Source of the DNA: Vibrio lentus
GTDB lineage: Bacteria; Pseudomonadota; Gammaproteobacteria; Enterobacterales; Vibrionaceae
Direction: 5' to 3'
DNA length: 64,000 nt
NCBI RefSeq assembly: GCF_002875945.1
Contig: NZ_MCZK01000036.1
Span: 55,036-119,035, forward strand
Part shown: positions 1 through 8,745 of the stretch, in pieces
Layout: each line of letters starts with the position of its first letter
Numbering within the stretch: the first letter of the stretch is position 1
Notes under the pieces: generated by a model
Told to the model about the DNA's origin: nothing
Seen by the model: only the letters and a program-made list of their open reading frames with translations
The model's database searches: none
Position numbers and translations under genes: made by a program

Positions 1-590
1 AGGCTTGCTCATCAAGGTTTTCTTTACCTTGTTCACGTTGTTCTTTACGTGTCTTTCGGCCTTCTATAATTAACAAACGCTGGGCTTCAATCTCTTGCTC
101 TGCCTGTGCTTTCTGCTGCGCCAATTGTTCACACAATTCAAGGTATTCAGCGTTCGCTTGCAGGGCTTTAAATTTCGCGTTAACAGCCATAATGTCGGCC
201 GTGTCTTGATGAAAAAAACTGTCGCTGCTGAGCATGTCGAAGACTGGCGGCACAAAGTGAGGTAATAAGTTTTGGTCAGCGATTTTGCCAGAGAAAGCAG
301 AGAAGTAACCAAGCTCACCTTCAGGGCTTTTCACCAGTAACACGCCAAACATCTTGCCGCGGCCTACGTCAGAACCTAGCCCGAAGTCATGTTGCCAATC
401 GGTTTGTGTTTCTAGGTATTGTTGAAGCTGATGAGAAGCGATTTCACACAATTCGTGCGGCTCATAATAGAACGGGAAGGTGAAACGCTCAGGCAACGAA
501 TATGACTCGATCGGCTGTTGAAAGCGAGTGAAGCAATGCTCAGGTGTGTGGCTGTTTTCTGAGTCGTGCGTTGGTTTGGATGAGTGCATA
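1..590 (-). CDS. RluA-family pseudouridine synthase, N-terminal part (runs off left edge)
   Basis: The reading frame is open from an ATG at 590 to the window edge, giving the first 196 residues only. It opens with a hydrophilic tail, then a region with SYSLPERFTFPFYYEPHELC, GKMFGVLLVKSPEGELGY and LPHFVPPVFDML. I associate this arrangement with the extended N-terminal domain of the long Vibrio RluA-type pseudouridine synthases, which isomerise specific uridines in rRNA or tRNA. Residues about 145-196 are rich in Q, E, K and R and probably form a coiled coil. The catalytic domain with its RLD aspartate lies outside the window, so the enzymatic call rests on the N-terminal domain alone. It is transcribed away from the Nudix gene. 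Confidence 0.72.
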
Positions 591-959
591 TTGTCGTCTT
601 ACTACTTATATCGTGGTGATAAATGGTTGTGAGTCTACTGTGTATGATTATAGAGCCTAGAAACAGAGCGACCAAAATAGAGGCCTTTAAAAACAAGGCT
701 TCTAGAAACCGACGTTCTAATAATAAAAAGTGAAGAAACACAGTACAAGGCGGGGATTCTACTCTTTATCGAAAAGCGCCTCAAATAAGAAATGGCTCAA
801 TGATCGGATACAAGAGTTGTCATTTTGAATGAAAAACTCAGGAGCATCGCTTGATCGTCATGAATTGATGAGTGACTTCTCGTTTTTAATCATAGAAGAC
901 AACTTCGTAAACGAAGGGTGGTAGCCTTGCCGCCCTCTTGTTCAACCTAAGGTAACGTT
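591..959. other. Divergent intergenic region between RluA-type and Nudix genes
   Basis: No credible gene. It must hold the promoters of both flanking genes. Near the right end two small hairpins stand side by side in the Nudix leader: CTTCG/CGAAG at about 909-922 and AGGGTGG/CCGCCCT at about 919-941. Neither has a T-run, so they are not intrinsic terminators of the usual kind. Confidence 0.4.
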
Positions 960-1412
960 ATGATTCCACTCAATACTTCGATTGTATCCGGTGTCGCAAT
1001 TTCTAAGATCGACGGACAAACGAAAATGCTATTAATGAAGCGTGTGAAAGGCGAGTTTTGGTGCCATGTTGCAGGCTCGATTGAAGCGGGTGAAACAGGC
1101 TGGCAGGCTATTGTTCGTGAGTTTGAAGAAGAGACACAGATTCAAGTAAAAGACTTGTATAACGCTCAGTTTCTAGAGCAGTTTTACGAGGCGCACGTGA
1201 ATGTAATTCAGCTAATCCCAGTGTTTGCCGTTGTGTGTCCTCCCAACCAAGCGATTGAATTGAATGACGAACACACCGAGTACCGTTGGTGCAATTTAGA
1301 AGAGGCGAAAGCGTTAGCGCCGTTCCCTAACCAACATGCGGTTTACGATCATATTTGGTCATACTTTGTCGATAAGCCAGTCAATCCGCTTTACCGAGTC
1401 AAATTGAACTAG
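960..1412 (+). CDS. Nudix hydrolase
   Basis: A 150-residue protein that is essentially one Nudix domain. The Nudix box is at residues about 40-62, with G-S-I-E-A-G-E-T-G, then REFEEETQI, which gives the glycine, the REUxEE metal-binding glutamates and the following hydrophobic residue. Nudix enzymes cleave nucleoside diphosphates linked to another moiety; the substrate cannot be told from sequence. The ATG is preceded by TAAGG at a suitable distance. It converges on the RibD-type deaminase gene with only 17 bases between stop codons and no terminator, so the transcripts may overlap. Family call is secure, substrate unknown. Confidence 0.9.
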   Translation: MIPLNTSIVSGVAISKIDGQTKMLLMKRVKGEFWCHVAGSIEAGETGWQAIVREFEEETQIQVKDLYNAQFLEQFYEAHVNVIQLIPVFAVVCPPNQAIELNDEHTEYRWCNLEEAKALAPFPNQHAVYDHIWSYFVDKPVNPLYRVKLN

Positions 1413-1429
1413 CAGTGGCTGTTTAAGAG

Positions 1430-1855
1430 CTAGGACTTACCAAGGTACGGGGTTAAAAAGGCGCTCACTTGTGCTTGGCATAGCCCTATATCCACTTTCA
1501 CGCCGTGCGATTCGAGTATCGCTACACCACGACCATTATTGCGCGGATCTGGGTCTAGCATGGCAATGACGACGTGTTTTACACCTGCTTTAACCAATGT
1601 ATTGGCACAAGCGGGTGTTCTGCCAACAAAAGAGCAGGGCTCCAATGTCACGTAAGCCGTAACACCTTCCATTTCGCGGTTATAGCTATTTAGCGCCTCG
1701 ACCTCTGCGTGATTTCCACCGACCTTTTGTGTGTACCCAACCGACACGACCTCTCCGTTTTTGACCAAAACACAGCCCACAGGCGGGTTTGGTTGGCAAT
1801 CAGGTAGGGCTTGGCGCGAAGCTTCGAGCGCTTTCAGCATGTATTGTTGGTTCAT
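1430..1855 (-). CDS. Stand-alone RibD-type pyrimidine deaminase domain protein
   Basis: A 141-residue zinc-dependent deaminase of the cytidine/deoxycytidylate superfamily. The zinc motif is complete: HAE near residue 49 and PCSFVGRTPAC near residue 73. The opening YMLKALEASRQ..PNPPVGCVLVKNGEVV and the DPDPRNNGRGVAIL segment are those of RibD, the riboflavin enzyme that deaminates diaminohydroxyphosphoribosylaminopyrimidine. Classical RibD is about 365 residues and carries a C-terminal reductase domain, which is absent here. The protein may be a riboflavin-pathway paralogue or a deaminase for another pyrimidine. No other rib gene is nearby. Confidence 0.85.
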   Translation of the reverse strand: MNQQYMLKALEASRQALPDCQPNPPVGCVLVKNGEVVSVGYTQKVGGNHAEVEALNSYNREMEGVTAYVTLEPCSFVGRTPACANTLVKAGVKHVVIAMLDPDPRNNGRGVAILESHGVKVDIGLCQAQVSAFLTPYLGKS

Positions 1856-1970
1856 GATCGTTACTCTGTATGACGAGAAGGCGCAGCAGTTAGTCGCCAG
1901 GCGCGGTTGATGAGATTAGTGACTAACTTACTAAGCTAATAAGCGGGGCATGTTCGATCTGATTGGCTTT

Positions 1971-2561
1971 TTAGTCAATGGTTTTCATTTTGAACCCGGC
2001 CGATCGTTGGCTGTTTCCAATCGTTAACTTGGACCAATGGGTTAGCCAGTTCTTGGATTGGACTCGTTGATCAAACACGTCGCGGCTGCGATTGGGGTTC
2101 GGTGTGATTTTTAAATCAAACAAGCTCTCTAAACCAAAAGCAGAAATACACTCGATTTCCCCTGTTGGGCTTTGATTTACGGCGACTGCCGTCTCTTTCT
2201 CTGGCCAGTAACTCATCGCATCTAATGCGCTTTGATAAGGTTTGTCGCCATTTCGGGTGTGCATATTGGCTTGATTGCGAACTTGCCAATTCAATTCAGG
2301 TAACCACTGTTGAAGCTGAGCTTCATATTGAATAGCTGACTCGTAAGCGATATCACTACGATCAAAGTAGATCACATCAATGTCATTGAGTGGTGTAGGG
2401 GAGTCAAAGCCATGCAAGTTATCCCAAACAAGGTTTCGCACAAAGCCTGCGGCGACATAGCATTGTGGTAAACCCAGTTGGGAGACACAACCTAAAATCT
2501 GCATTCTCAAGGGATCTTGCTTGATCAACCTGATGATGCGGTTGGTTAATAGCTCGGACAT
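1971..2561 (-). CDS. Nucleotidyltransferase-family protein (YIEGIA/DUF925-like)
   Basis: A 196-residue protein with a minimal nucleotidyltransferase fold. The signature is LNDIDVIYFDRSD around residues 58-70, with the paired acidic residues in DID, preceded by a helix containing CYVAAGFVRNLVWD. I recall this arrangement from the nucleotidyltransferase-family proteins once called DUF925. The ATG follows directly on the TAA of the upstream monooxygenase gene with no gap, so the two are almost certainly one translationally coupled transcript. The acceptor substrate is unknown. Alternative reading: an antitoxin-like or tRNA-modifying transferase, but no partner gene is visible. Confidence 0.72.
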   Translation of the reverse strand: MSELLTNRIIRLIKQDPLRMQILGCVSQLGLPQCYVAAGFVRNLVWDNLHGFDSPTPLNDIDVIYFDRSDIAYESAIQYEAQLQQWLPELNWQVRNQANMHTRNGDKPYQSALDAMSYWPEKETAVAVNQSPTGEIECISAFGLESLFDLKITPNPNRSRDVFDQRVQSKNWLTHWSKLTIGNSQRSAGFKMKTID

Positions 2562-2849
2562 TTATGAAGTAGTAACGTCGGTTATTTGATAATGACGCGT
2601 TACGTTCTTTGAGATGCTACCCCATTCAGAAGCTTTGACTCGTTGTTGGTGGGCTTCGAATGCTTTTCTACTAGTGAACTCTTCATAAACTTCAAATCGA
2701 TTAGGCTGAAGTGAACTTTGACTGACTCGAAATACGATACAGCCAGGTTCTGAGAGGGTAAGCTCCTTATGAACAACCAGCGCTTGTGTGACTGCTTCTA
2801 GGTCGTTGTCTGGCACAAGAATATGCCCTTGTAGAATGACTTTACTCAT
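2562..2849 (-). CDS. Antibiotic biosynthesis monooxygenase (ABM) domain protein
   Basis: A small alpha/beta-barrel protein of about 95 residues. The ABM pattern is visible: VILQGHILVP, then LTLSEPGCIVFRVSQS, then FEVYEEFTSRKAFEAHQQ. Family members are cofactor-independent monooxygenases such as YgiN-type quinol monooxygenases, or small oxidative-stress proteins. I prefer the ATG at 2849 (MSKVILQ) over one four codons upstream because GGA sits nine bases before it. The stop codon abuts the ATG of the nucleotidyltransferase gene. Confidence 0.82.
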   Translation of the reverse strand: MSKVILQGHILVPDNDLEAVTQALVVHKELTLSEPGCIVFRVSQSSLQPNRFEVYEEFTSRKAFEAHQQRVKASEWGSISKNVTRHYQITDVTTS

Positions 2850-2861
2850 AATCACGTCCAT

Positions 2862-3347
2862 TTAATCTTATCCATTACTGTCTTTGTCTATTAAAAGCTC
2901 TTCCGTTACAAACATAATCCCATTTTGAGTTTGTGTCGTATAGGCCTATGTGAATAAAAATAGCCAATTAAAAAGGAATGCTAGTTACGGTGTAACATTG
3001 GCACGGAGAAGGTATAGAAAAGACAGTTAGTGGTAGGGGCAGGAAAGGCAAGTTATTGGGAACTAAATCCGTGTTAGTCCGGTCTATTAAATACGTATCA
3101 CTGAACTGTATTGATACTGAAATGAATTTGTCATCTGAGATAACTAATCTAAATTTCGAACAACGGCTTAAGAGATTGAATTGAGCCATAGTTGATAACT
3201 AGGTCATACTTTGATGTAAATGGTACTCAAAACTCTATATATTTTGTGATTTGTATCATTGATCTGGCCGTCAAACACCGTTAGATTCGAATAGTTGGCA
3301 ATAAAAATAGCTCATGAAGAGCAGTTAAAGAAAAGGAAATATCCCTT
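2862..3347. other. Gene-poor intergenic stretch
   Basis: About 490 bases upstream of the monooxygenase operon. It must contain that operon's promoter. A 73-codon frame on the minus strand at 2968-3189 has no ribosome binding site or recognisable features and I leave it out. A TTGGCAC at about 2997 resembles a sigma-54 -24 box, but no -12 GC follows at 12 bases. Confidence 0.35.
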
Positions 3348-3431
3348 ATGAAAAAAATGAGAAGAGCACAGCTTCATCGCGTTCGCATCCAATACTGGAA
3401 AGACACAGCGAAAGAAGCTTCAAAGAAATAA
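3348..3431 (+). CDS. Possible very small basic protein (27 residues)
   Basis: ATG with AAAAGGAAAT six bases upstream, a good Shine-Dalgarno, opens a 27-codon frame ending in TAA. The peptide is strongly basic (MKKMRRAQLHRVRIQYWKD, then TAKEASKK), resembling small ribosome- or nucleic acid-associated peptides. I do not recognise it. The ribosome binding site and lysine/arginine richness are the only support; it could equally be chance. Confidence 0.35.
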   Translation: MKKMRRAQLHRVRIQYWKDTAKEASKK

Positions 3432-3782
3432 GCTTGATATCGATAACTGAAAAGCGAAAGAGCTTGAAGTTAAAATGATGAATTAAAAGCTTAGCAACAG
3501 AACAGGTTACAAGATCTGTAAACGCAACAAACCGATTTCAATAGCACTCTCAAGGACCTTCATCTGGTCGGCGACTAAAGAAATCATCCCCCAAAGAGCT
3601 GGCAGGCATTAACAACAATGCAATTCAATGTCAGCTCATTAATACCTCCTAGTTTATCTTTGCCTCACTCAGTACTCAGCATCCAAAACCAAAATCAAAA
3701 CTGATCACCAATCCGTATTTTTGCCTCTATCACTAAAACCGTTGTTAGGATTCAAAGCACCTAAAAATAAACAGCAGCCAAT

Positions 3783-3811
3783 AAAAAAGCTCCCGATTTC
3801 TCAGAAGCTTT
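3783..3811 (-). terminator. Intrinsic terminator of the GntR-ABC operon
   Basis: On the minus strand an 11-bp stem (AAAGCTTCTGA with TCGGGAGCTTT, two G-T pairs) closes on a GAAA tetraloop and is followed by TTTTTATT. It lies about 90 bases after the permease stop codon, with the heptamer repeats between them. Confidence 0.75.
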
Positions 3812-3843
3812 GATTTAGATTTTGATATCTGATGAGGTTAGCC

Positions 3844-3884
3844 GCTCAGGGCTCAGGGCTCAGGGCTCAGGGCTCAGGGCTCAG
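3844..3884. repeat. Tandem heptamer repeat, GCTCAGG x 5.9
   Basis: Five perfect copies of GCTCAGG plus GCTCAG, head to tail, between the permease stop codon and its terminator. Read in the direction of the permease transcript the unit is CTGAGCC. Copy-number slippage is expected of such an array. Confidence 0.95.
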
Positions 3885-3901
3885 AATCAGAACAAGTGAC
3901 T

Positions 3902-4759
3902 CTAGCGTTGGAACAGCGTCTTCAAGCTCACATCATCAGTTCGGTTCAGCTTAAGGCTCAGTAGATAGCCACCAATACCGAGCAGTACGTAAATACTTAG
4001 CGACAGAATAGAGACTTCTGAAAGCGCACTGAATGGATTGCTTGTCGTGAGCACTTTCATTGGCAGCGATGCGATGACAGAAAAGAAGTCATTGATGCCA
4101 TAGAACCCGAATAGCGCGATAGCGAGCCACTTAATCGCAAAGCTTGAGATGAAAATTACAAGCAGCGGAGAGTTAACCAGTTGCGAAATCGCCAGAGTAA
4201 CCGTTGCTAATGGCAATAGAACTAGGGCAACCAGCAGCATTCGACCAAAGAAAACCACCCAATTGGTTAGCACATAGAATAGCGATTGTTGTTCTACTAT
4301 CAGTGCTAATTGTTGTTCGCTTGAAATGTTCAGAATCCAAAACAGAGAATCAGCGAATAGAACCAACAGTGCGCAGATAGCGGGGATAACCACTAAACCG
4401 AAACCTAGCTTCACACCGTGAGTCATGGCATTCGATACTGGCATACTTCTCCAAAACATTGAGCTGCCTTCTTGGCGCTCTTTACGCAGCGTTTTAGGGA
4501 TATAAAGCGTCGAAAGCAGCAGTGAAATCAAGCCTGCGCCAAAGTAGATCACTGAGTTTAGATCTTGTGCGAACTCTCTGTGGATGTCACTCACGTCGCC
4601 GTTGACTTCCATTTGGAAGAAAAAATCGTGTTGCGCCTGACCGCTAAAGAACAAGCTAACGAAGAGCAAGAAACCACACAACCCGACAAACAGAGGCAAT
4701 CGAGTATTAATTTTGTGCTCGATAAGCTCTTTTTCTAGCATGTAAAAACTTGGATGCAT
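3902..4759 (-). CDS. ABC-2 type transporter permease
   Basis: A 285-residue membrane protein with about six hydrophobic segments: residues 24-40, 73-88, 117-140, 158-186, 195-225 and 250-270. A large hydrophilic section sits between the first two. It is the membrane partner of the ATPase gene immediately upstream: its ATG overlaps that gene's TAA by one base (TAATG). Sequence alone does not give the substrate. The GntR(YtrA)-ATPase-permease order resembles the ytr-type operons of Gram-positive bacteria, which respond to cell-envelope-active compounds, so export or envelope stress is a reasonable guess. Confidence 0.85.
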   Translation of the reverse strand: MHPSFYMLEKELIEHKINTRLPLFVGLCGFLLFVSLFFSGQAQHDFFFQMEVNGDVSDIHREFAQDLNSVIYFGAGLISLLLSTLYIPKTLRKERQEGSSMFWRSMPVSNAMTHGVKLGFGLVVIPAICALLVLFADSLFWILNISSEQQLALIVEQQSLFYVLTNWVVFFGRMLLVALVLLPLATVTLAISQLVNSPLLVIFISSFAIKWLAIALFGFYGINDFFSVIASLPMKVLTTSNPFSALSEVSILSLSIYVLLGIGGYLLSLKLNRTDDVSLKTLFQR

Positions 4760-5613
4760 TATGCCTTCTCCGTCTGTGTTGCAAGGAATAGGTCTGCGAG
4801 ACCCACGTTGTAGATGTTACCCAATGATTCAACTTGTTCTTTGTATTGGCCTTCCAGTAACCATTTAGTGGTTCCTAGCCCAGGTTGTGAGGTCAGTGGG
4901 TTGAGCTTCTGAATCTCGCTCGAGTGGTTGTTTGCAACATCGATAATGAAATAGTCGTTCTCGATGTCTTCCATGCTCTTTTGCAACACACAGTGGCCTT
5001 GCTTCAGAATCAACACGTCCGTTAATAGATGTTCAATCTCTGAAACCTCATGGCTAGCGATGATCATCGCGCGTTCGCCGTCATGGAACCACTCTAGAAG
5101 ATGGCGATAAAAAGTATCGCGGTAGAGTAGATCTAGGCCTAGCGTTGGCTCATCTAAGATCAATACCTGAGTGTCGGTAGCAATGATGATCGCAAGATGA
5201 AGTTGTACTTTCATCCCTTTAGAAAGCTGCTTGATCGTTGAAGAGAGCTTGATGTTGGTGCTGCTTAACGTTTGTTCCGCTTTTTGTTTATTGAAGCTTG
5301 GGTGTACACCTTGGGTGTAGCGAAGCAGTTGTTTAACCGTCATCCACTCAGGCAACACGTTTACATCTGAAATGTACGATAAGTGCTGCATGAGTTCTGC
5401 GTGCTGGTGGATAGGGTGGTAACCATTCACCTCAATCTCACCTTGATAGTTGTGTCCACCAAGCAGTGATTTGATCAGTGTCGATTTACCCGCGCCATTG
5501 TGGCCAAGCAGCCCAAGCACTTGGCCCGGCTTTAACTCAAAGCTGATGTTCTCAACACCCACTTGGTTTGAATAGGTTTTGGTTACGTTTTTCACTGAAA
5601 GTAAAGTACTCAT
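4759..5613 (-). CDS. ABC transporter ATP-binding protein
   Basis: A 284-residue ATPase. Walker A is GHNGAGKST near residues 37-45, the signature is LSKGMKVQLHLA (a departure from LSGGQ), Walker B is QVLILDEPTLGLD, and the H-loop histidine is in IIASHEVSEIE. A C-terminal 70-residue extension follows the ATPase core, as in exporters of the CcmA/YtrB type. It overlaps the upstream regulator by four bases (ATGA), so regulator, ATPase and permease form one tightly coupled operon. It powers the neighbouring permease, probably as a dimer. Confidence 0.93.
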   Translation of the reverse strand: MSTLLSVKNVTKTYSNQVGVENISFELKPGQVLGLLGHNGAGKSTLIKSLLGGHNYQGEIEVNGYHPIHQHAELMQHLSYISDVNVLPEWMTVKQLLRYTQGVHPSFNKQKAEQTLSSTNIKLSSTIKQLSKGMKVQLHLAIIIATDTQVLILDEPTLGLDLLYRDTFYRHLLEWFHDGERAMIIASHEVSEIEHLLTDVLILKQGHCVLQKSMEDIENDYFIIDVANNHSSEIQKLNPLTSQPGLGTTKWLLEGQYKEQVESLGNIYNVGLADLFLATQTEKA

Positions 5614-5981
5614 GACTTGTCCTTTATATGTTGTTCTAGCTGTTTCACGAGTTCTTCGACACTCATATCAATGATGCCTAGCGTCTCAGCGATGGCTGGG
5701 ATCTGTGTGTTAATGAAAGTTTGGTGTGCCGATTCTTTCAACTTTTGAAGTGCACCTTCCGCCACATACATGCCTTGGCCGCGTTTTTTCTCGACTAGGC
5801 CTTCATCAACCAGTAACTGATAGCTTTTCATGACCGTCAGGTGGTTGATCTTGAGATCGGCGGCAACCGCACGCACAGAGGGCAATGCTTGTTGCTCTAA
5901 CCAAACACCTTGAAGAATTTGGTCACTGATCTTCGCAGCAAGCTGCCTGAAGATCGGTTGGTCGTCTTTCCATTCGGTCAT
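5610..5981 (-). CDS. GntR-family transcriptional regulator, YtrA subfamily
   Basis: A 123-residue regulator with an N-terminal GntR winged helix: QPIFRQLAAKISDQILQG, LPSVRAVAADLKINHLTVMKSYQLLVDEGLVEKKRGQGMYV. The C-terminal part is only about 45 residues of helix, too short for a ligand-binding domain, which is the hallmark of the YtrA subfamily. These proteins usually repress their own operon, here the ABC transporter. An AT-rich inverted region with TATACATGTGTATA at about 6000-6013 sits just upstream of the start and is a plausible operator. Confidence 0.9.
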   Translation of the reverse strand: MTEWKDDQPIFRQLAAKISDQILQGVWLEQQALPSVRAVAADLKINHLTVMKSYQLLVDEGLVEKKRGQGMYVAEGALQKLKESAHQTFINTQIPAIAETLGIIDMSVEELVKQLEQHIKDKS

Positions 5982-5999
5982 AATTAAAACTGTATGGTG

Positions 6000-6013
6000 A
6001 TATACATGTGTAT
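6000..6013. promoter_or_regulatory. Candidate operator palindrome of the YtrA-type regulator
   Basis: TATACATGTGTATA, an imperfect 14-bp palindrome, lies about 20 bases upstream of the GntR-type start codon. Position and symmetry fit autoregulation; no binding data can be read from the sequence. Confidence 0.4.
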
Positions 6014-6137
6014 AACACTAACCTTTTTATTCGAATTGGCAAGGGTTTTATAGAAATAGATAGGATATTTTTATAGTTGGATGTTCAGTAAAAACAATGT
6101 CATTATATAGTACTCCGTATTGTGGTGTTGAATTCGT

Positions 6138-8672
6138 ATGTTGCACATTAATGACAAAAAACTGGTTTGGTTTACCAAGTATTTGCCAATAACCATCATC
6201 ATCTTTTCTGCGATCATATTGAATGTGGCGATGTTCACGAGCGTAGACCACAAGGTTAAGGCATTGGTTAATCTCATCAGAACGGATTACATTGCAGCGC
6301 AAAAAGAATCGATTGAGACACAAGTGTTGCAGGTGTCTCAGCAAATCACTCATACTCAGCGCCTTATCGAATCTGAGACAAAAAAGACAATCACCCGTCG
6401 CTTAGATAGAGCCTATACCGCTGCTCGAAATATTTACTCCTCCAATCAACACCTGCCGCAAGAAGAACTCAAGTTACTCATTCTTAATGAGATTAGAAAG
6501 CTGAGCTATGCCAAGGAGAAGGGGTATATCTATGCTTATGACATGCAAGGTAATGTGTTAGTCCATCCGCTTTTTCCTGATCTTGAAAACACAAACCAGT
6601 TGGAAGAGACCGACATTCGAGGCGTGCCTGTCATTAAAGAGCAAATCGACCTTCTGAAAGCGAGCAATGGAGCTTACTCTCGCTATTTTGCGCCTCGTCC
6701 GGGGTTTGATGGGCAGGATTTCGAAAAGCCTCATCTCGGTAGCGACCACTTTGAAAAACTCAGCTATATCCGCCGGTTTGAGCCGTTTGATTGGTATTTC
6801 GGTACAGGTGTTTCGATTGAAGATGTTAAGCGCACGAGTTACCTACGAATCCTTGAGATCTTGTCGACGGTGACGATTGGTGATAATGGATATTTATTTG
6901 TTTTTGAGAAGAACGGCAACAGCTTGCTTCATGCGAACCAGATTTATGCAGGGCAAGAACTTAATGTGTATGACCTGATTGGAGATGACTTCAAACAAGA
7001 TGTTCTGGCTCAAGCTGAGACGGGCGGGTTTGTCGACTACATGGCGGAAGATAAACAGGGCGCGATGGGCCCAAAGAGCAGCTACGTACAAAATGTCGGT
7101 GATTGGGACTGGATTGTTGGCACGGGGATTTACCTGAATAACGTCAATGCCTCGATAGAGAAGCGAAAGGATCAGTTATTAGCCGAGTCTCGCAATGAAT
7201 TCGGGCTCGTCTTAGTCATGAGTGTGCTGGTTACCCTAGTATGCATTTTTATCAGCGCTTTGGTTGGTCGAAGGATATCGATGCGCTTTGCTCAAATGGA
7301 ACAGAGAATTTCCGATGACTTCAATCGAATCCAAAATAGCCGTCGCCGTCTTCAACATATGGCAAGACACGACTCTTTAACCGCTCTCCCAAATCGCTCA
7401 GAACTCGAACTGCAAGTCAGCCGAGCTATCGCGCATTCAAAGCTCGAAGGCAAGTTGGTGGCATTAGTGTTTGTGGATTTAGATAACTTCAAACGCATCA
7501 ATGACCAATATGGTCACGCGAGCGGAGATGAACTGCTGAAACAGATAGGTCAGCGCTTCGAGCGTATCTTGGAGCCTAACGATATCGTGTCACGCTTCGG
7601 AGGTGATGAATTTGTCTTCTGTCTGCCGGGTATTCACGACCTTGTGGAAGCGGAAAAGAAAGTTCAACAAATCCAAGATGTCTTTGAACCTTTGTTTGAT
7701 CTGCATGGTTCTCCTGTTTCTACGCAATGCTCAGCGGGTGTGTCTATGTATCCTTATGATGGAACAGAGGTGGAAGAGCTGCTGACTAAGGCCGATATTG
7801 TGCTGTACAAGGCGAAGGAGCAGAATAAAGGCGATGCGGTTTTCTATGACGATGTGATCAATCAGAAAGTGAAGTATGACTTTTCGATTGAAGAACAGTT
7901 AGAAACAGCTTTAGATAAGGGCGAGTTCAGTGTGCTTTATCAACCTCAAGTGGACTCGCATACCGAGCAGCTAAAAGGTGTTGAGGCACTGTGTCGTTGG
8001 CACAATAGTGTACTAGGTTTTGTGTCTCCGCTGGATTTCATTCCGGCAGCAGAACGAGTCGGTAAGATTCACGAGATTGGTGAGTTTGTGTTAAAAAAAG
8101 CATGTGAAGACACTTTGAGCTTAATGCCAAACGGACCTGAAGCGGTATGTGTTTCCGTGAACGTGTCACCTAAACAAGTCTTTGAACTTGGCTTCGATGA
8201 CAAGGTGATTGGTCTCGTAGAGGCAGTGGGCATCGACCCTTGCCGAGTGACTCTAGAACTGACAGAAAACATCCTCATCAAAGACCTACATATTGTTGAG
8301 CCAATACTGAGAAAGCTTCGTGAGTATGGGTTTGGCATCTCGCTCGATGATTTTGGTACGGGCTTTTCATCACTGAATTACCTCAATACGTTGCCGATCA
8401 CCGAGATCAAGATCGATCGCTCTTTCATTGGCAAACTCAACTCCAGTCAACACAGCGAAACCTTAGTTAAAGCGATTATTGATATTGGCGCATCATGCCA
8501 AATGAAAGTCGTCGCTGAAGGGGTTGAAACCCCAGAGCAGATGGCGAAGTTGCAGCAATACCATTGTGATTTATTACAAGGGTACTACTTTGATAAGCCG
8601 CTCTCCGCTCAAGGGTTAGTTGATTCTTATTTTTCTGTGCACTCTAAAAATCTTGCGTGTAACAACTCTTAA
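6138..8672 (+). CDS. Membrane GGDEF-EAL protein with tandem Cache-type sensor
   Basis: An 844-residue protein. A membrane helix at residues about 12-34 is followed by a roughly 330-residue periplasmic region with two Cache-like repeats, each containing G-Y-(I/L)-(Y/F) and ending in WYFGTGV or WIVGTGI, then a second membrane helix near residues 353-373. The GGDEF domain has RFGGDEF at 486-492. The residues where the inhibitory RxxD site would be read EPND, so feedback control may be weak. The EAL domain has VEALCRW from 615, DDFGTG, KIDRSF and EGVET, so the phosphodiesterase site looks intact. The protein could make or break cyclic di-GMP in response to an external small molecule. No strong ribosome binding site precedes the ATG. 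Confidence 0.92.
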   Translation: MLHINDKKLVWFTKYLPITIIIFSAIILNVAMFTSVDHKVKALVNLIRTDYIAAQKESIETQVLQVSQQITHTQRLIESETKKTITRRLDRAYTAARNIYSSNQHLPQEELKLLILNEIRKLSYAKEKGYIYAYDMQGNVLVHPLFPDLENTNQLEETDIRGVPVIKEQIDLLKASNGAYSRYFAPRPGFDGQDFEKPHLGSDHFEKLSYIRRFEPFDWYFGTGVSIEDVKRTSYLRILEILSTVTIGDNGYLFVFEKNGNSLLHANQIYAGQELNVYDLIGDDFKQDVLAQAETGGFVDYMAEDKQGAMGPKSSYVQNVGDWDWIVGTGIYLNNVNASIEKRKDQLLAESRNEFGLVLVMSVLVTLVCIFISALVGRRISMRFAQMEQRISDDFNRIQNSRRRLQHMARHDSLTALPNRSELELQVSRAIAHSKLEGKLVALVFVDLDNFKRINDQYGHASGDELLKQIGQRFERILEPNDIVSRFGGDEFVFCLPGIHDLVEAEKKVQQIQDVFEPLFDLHGSPVSTQCSAGVSMYPYDGTEVEELLTKADIVLYKAKEQNKGDAVFYDDVINQKVKYDFSIEEQLETALDKGEFSVLYQPQVDSHTEQLKGVEALCRWHNSVLGFVSPLDFIPAAERVGKIHEIGEFVLKKACEDTLSLMPNGPEAVCVSVNVSPKQVFELGFDDKVIGLVEAVGIDPCRVTLELTENILIKDLHIVEPILRKLREYGFGISLDDFGTGFSSLNYLNTLPITEIKIDRSFIGKLNSSQHSETLVKAIIDIGASCQMKVVAEGVETPEQMAKLQQYHCDLLQGYYFDKPLSAQGLVDSYFSVHSKNLACNNS

Positions 8673-8745
8673 TCCGATTGATGTCTAGAGTTCACAGGTG
8701 CTTTGATATTAAGTAATTAACTAAGTATTTAAGCAATTAAAGTGA

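Noticed and set aside
412..741. 109-codon minus-strand frame overlapping the RluA-type gene
   Set aside because: It is out of frame with the protein whose family motifs I can read through the same bases.
2995..3015. TTGGCACGG, possible sigma-54 promoter
   Set aside because: No GC at the -12 position and no gene close downstream.
2968..3189. 73-codon frame on the minus strand
   Set aside because: No ribosome binding site, no recognisable sequence, AT-rich intergenic setting.
3844..3884. CRISPR-like array
   Set aside because: Units are seven bases with no spacers; it is a simple tandem repeat.
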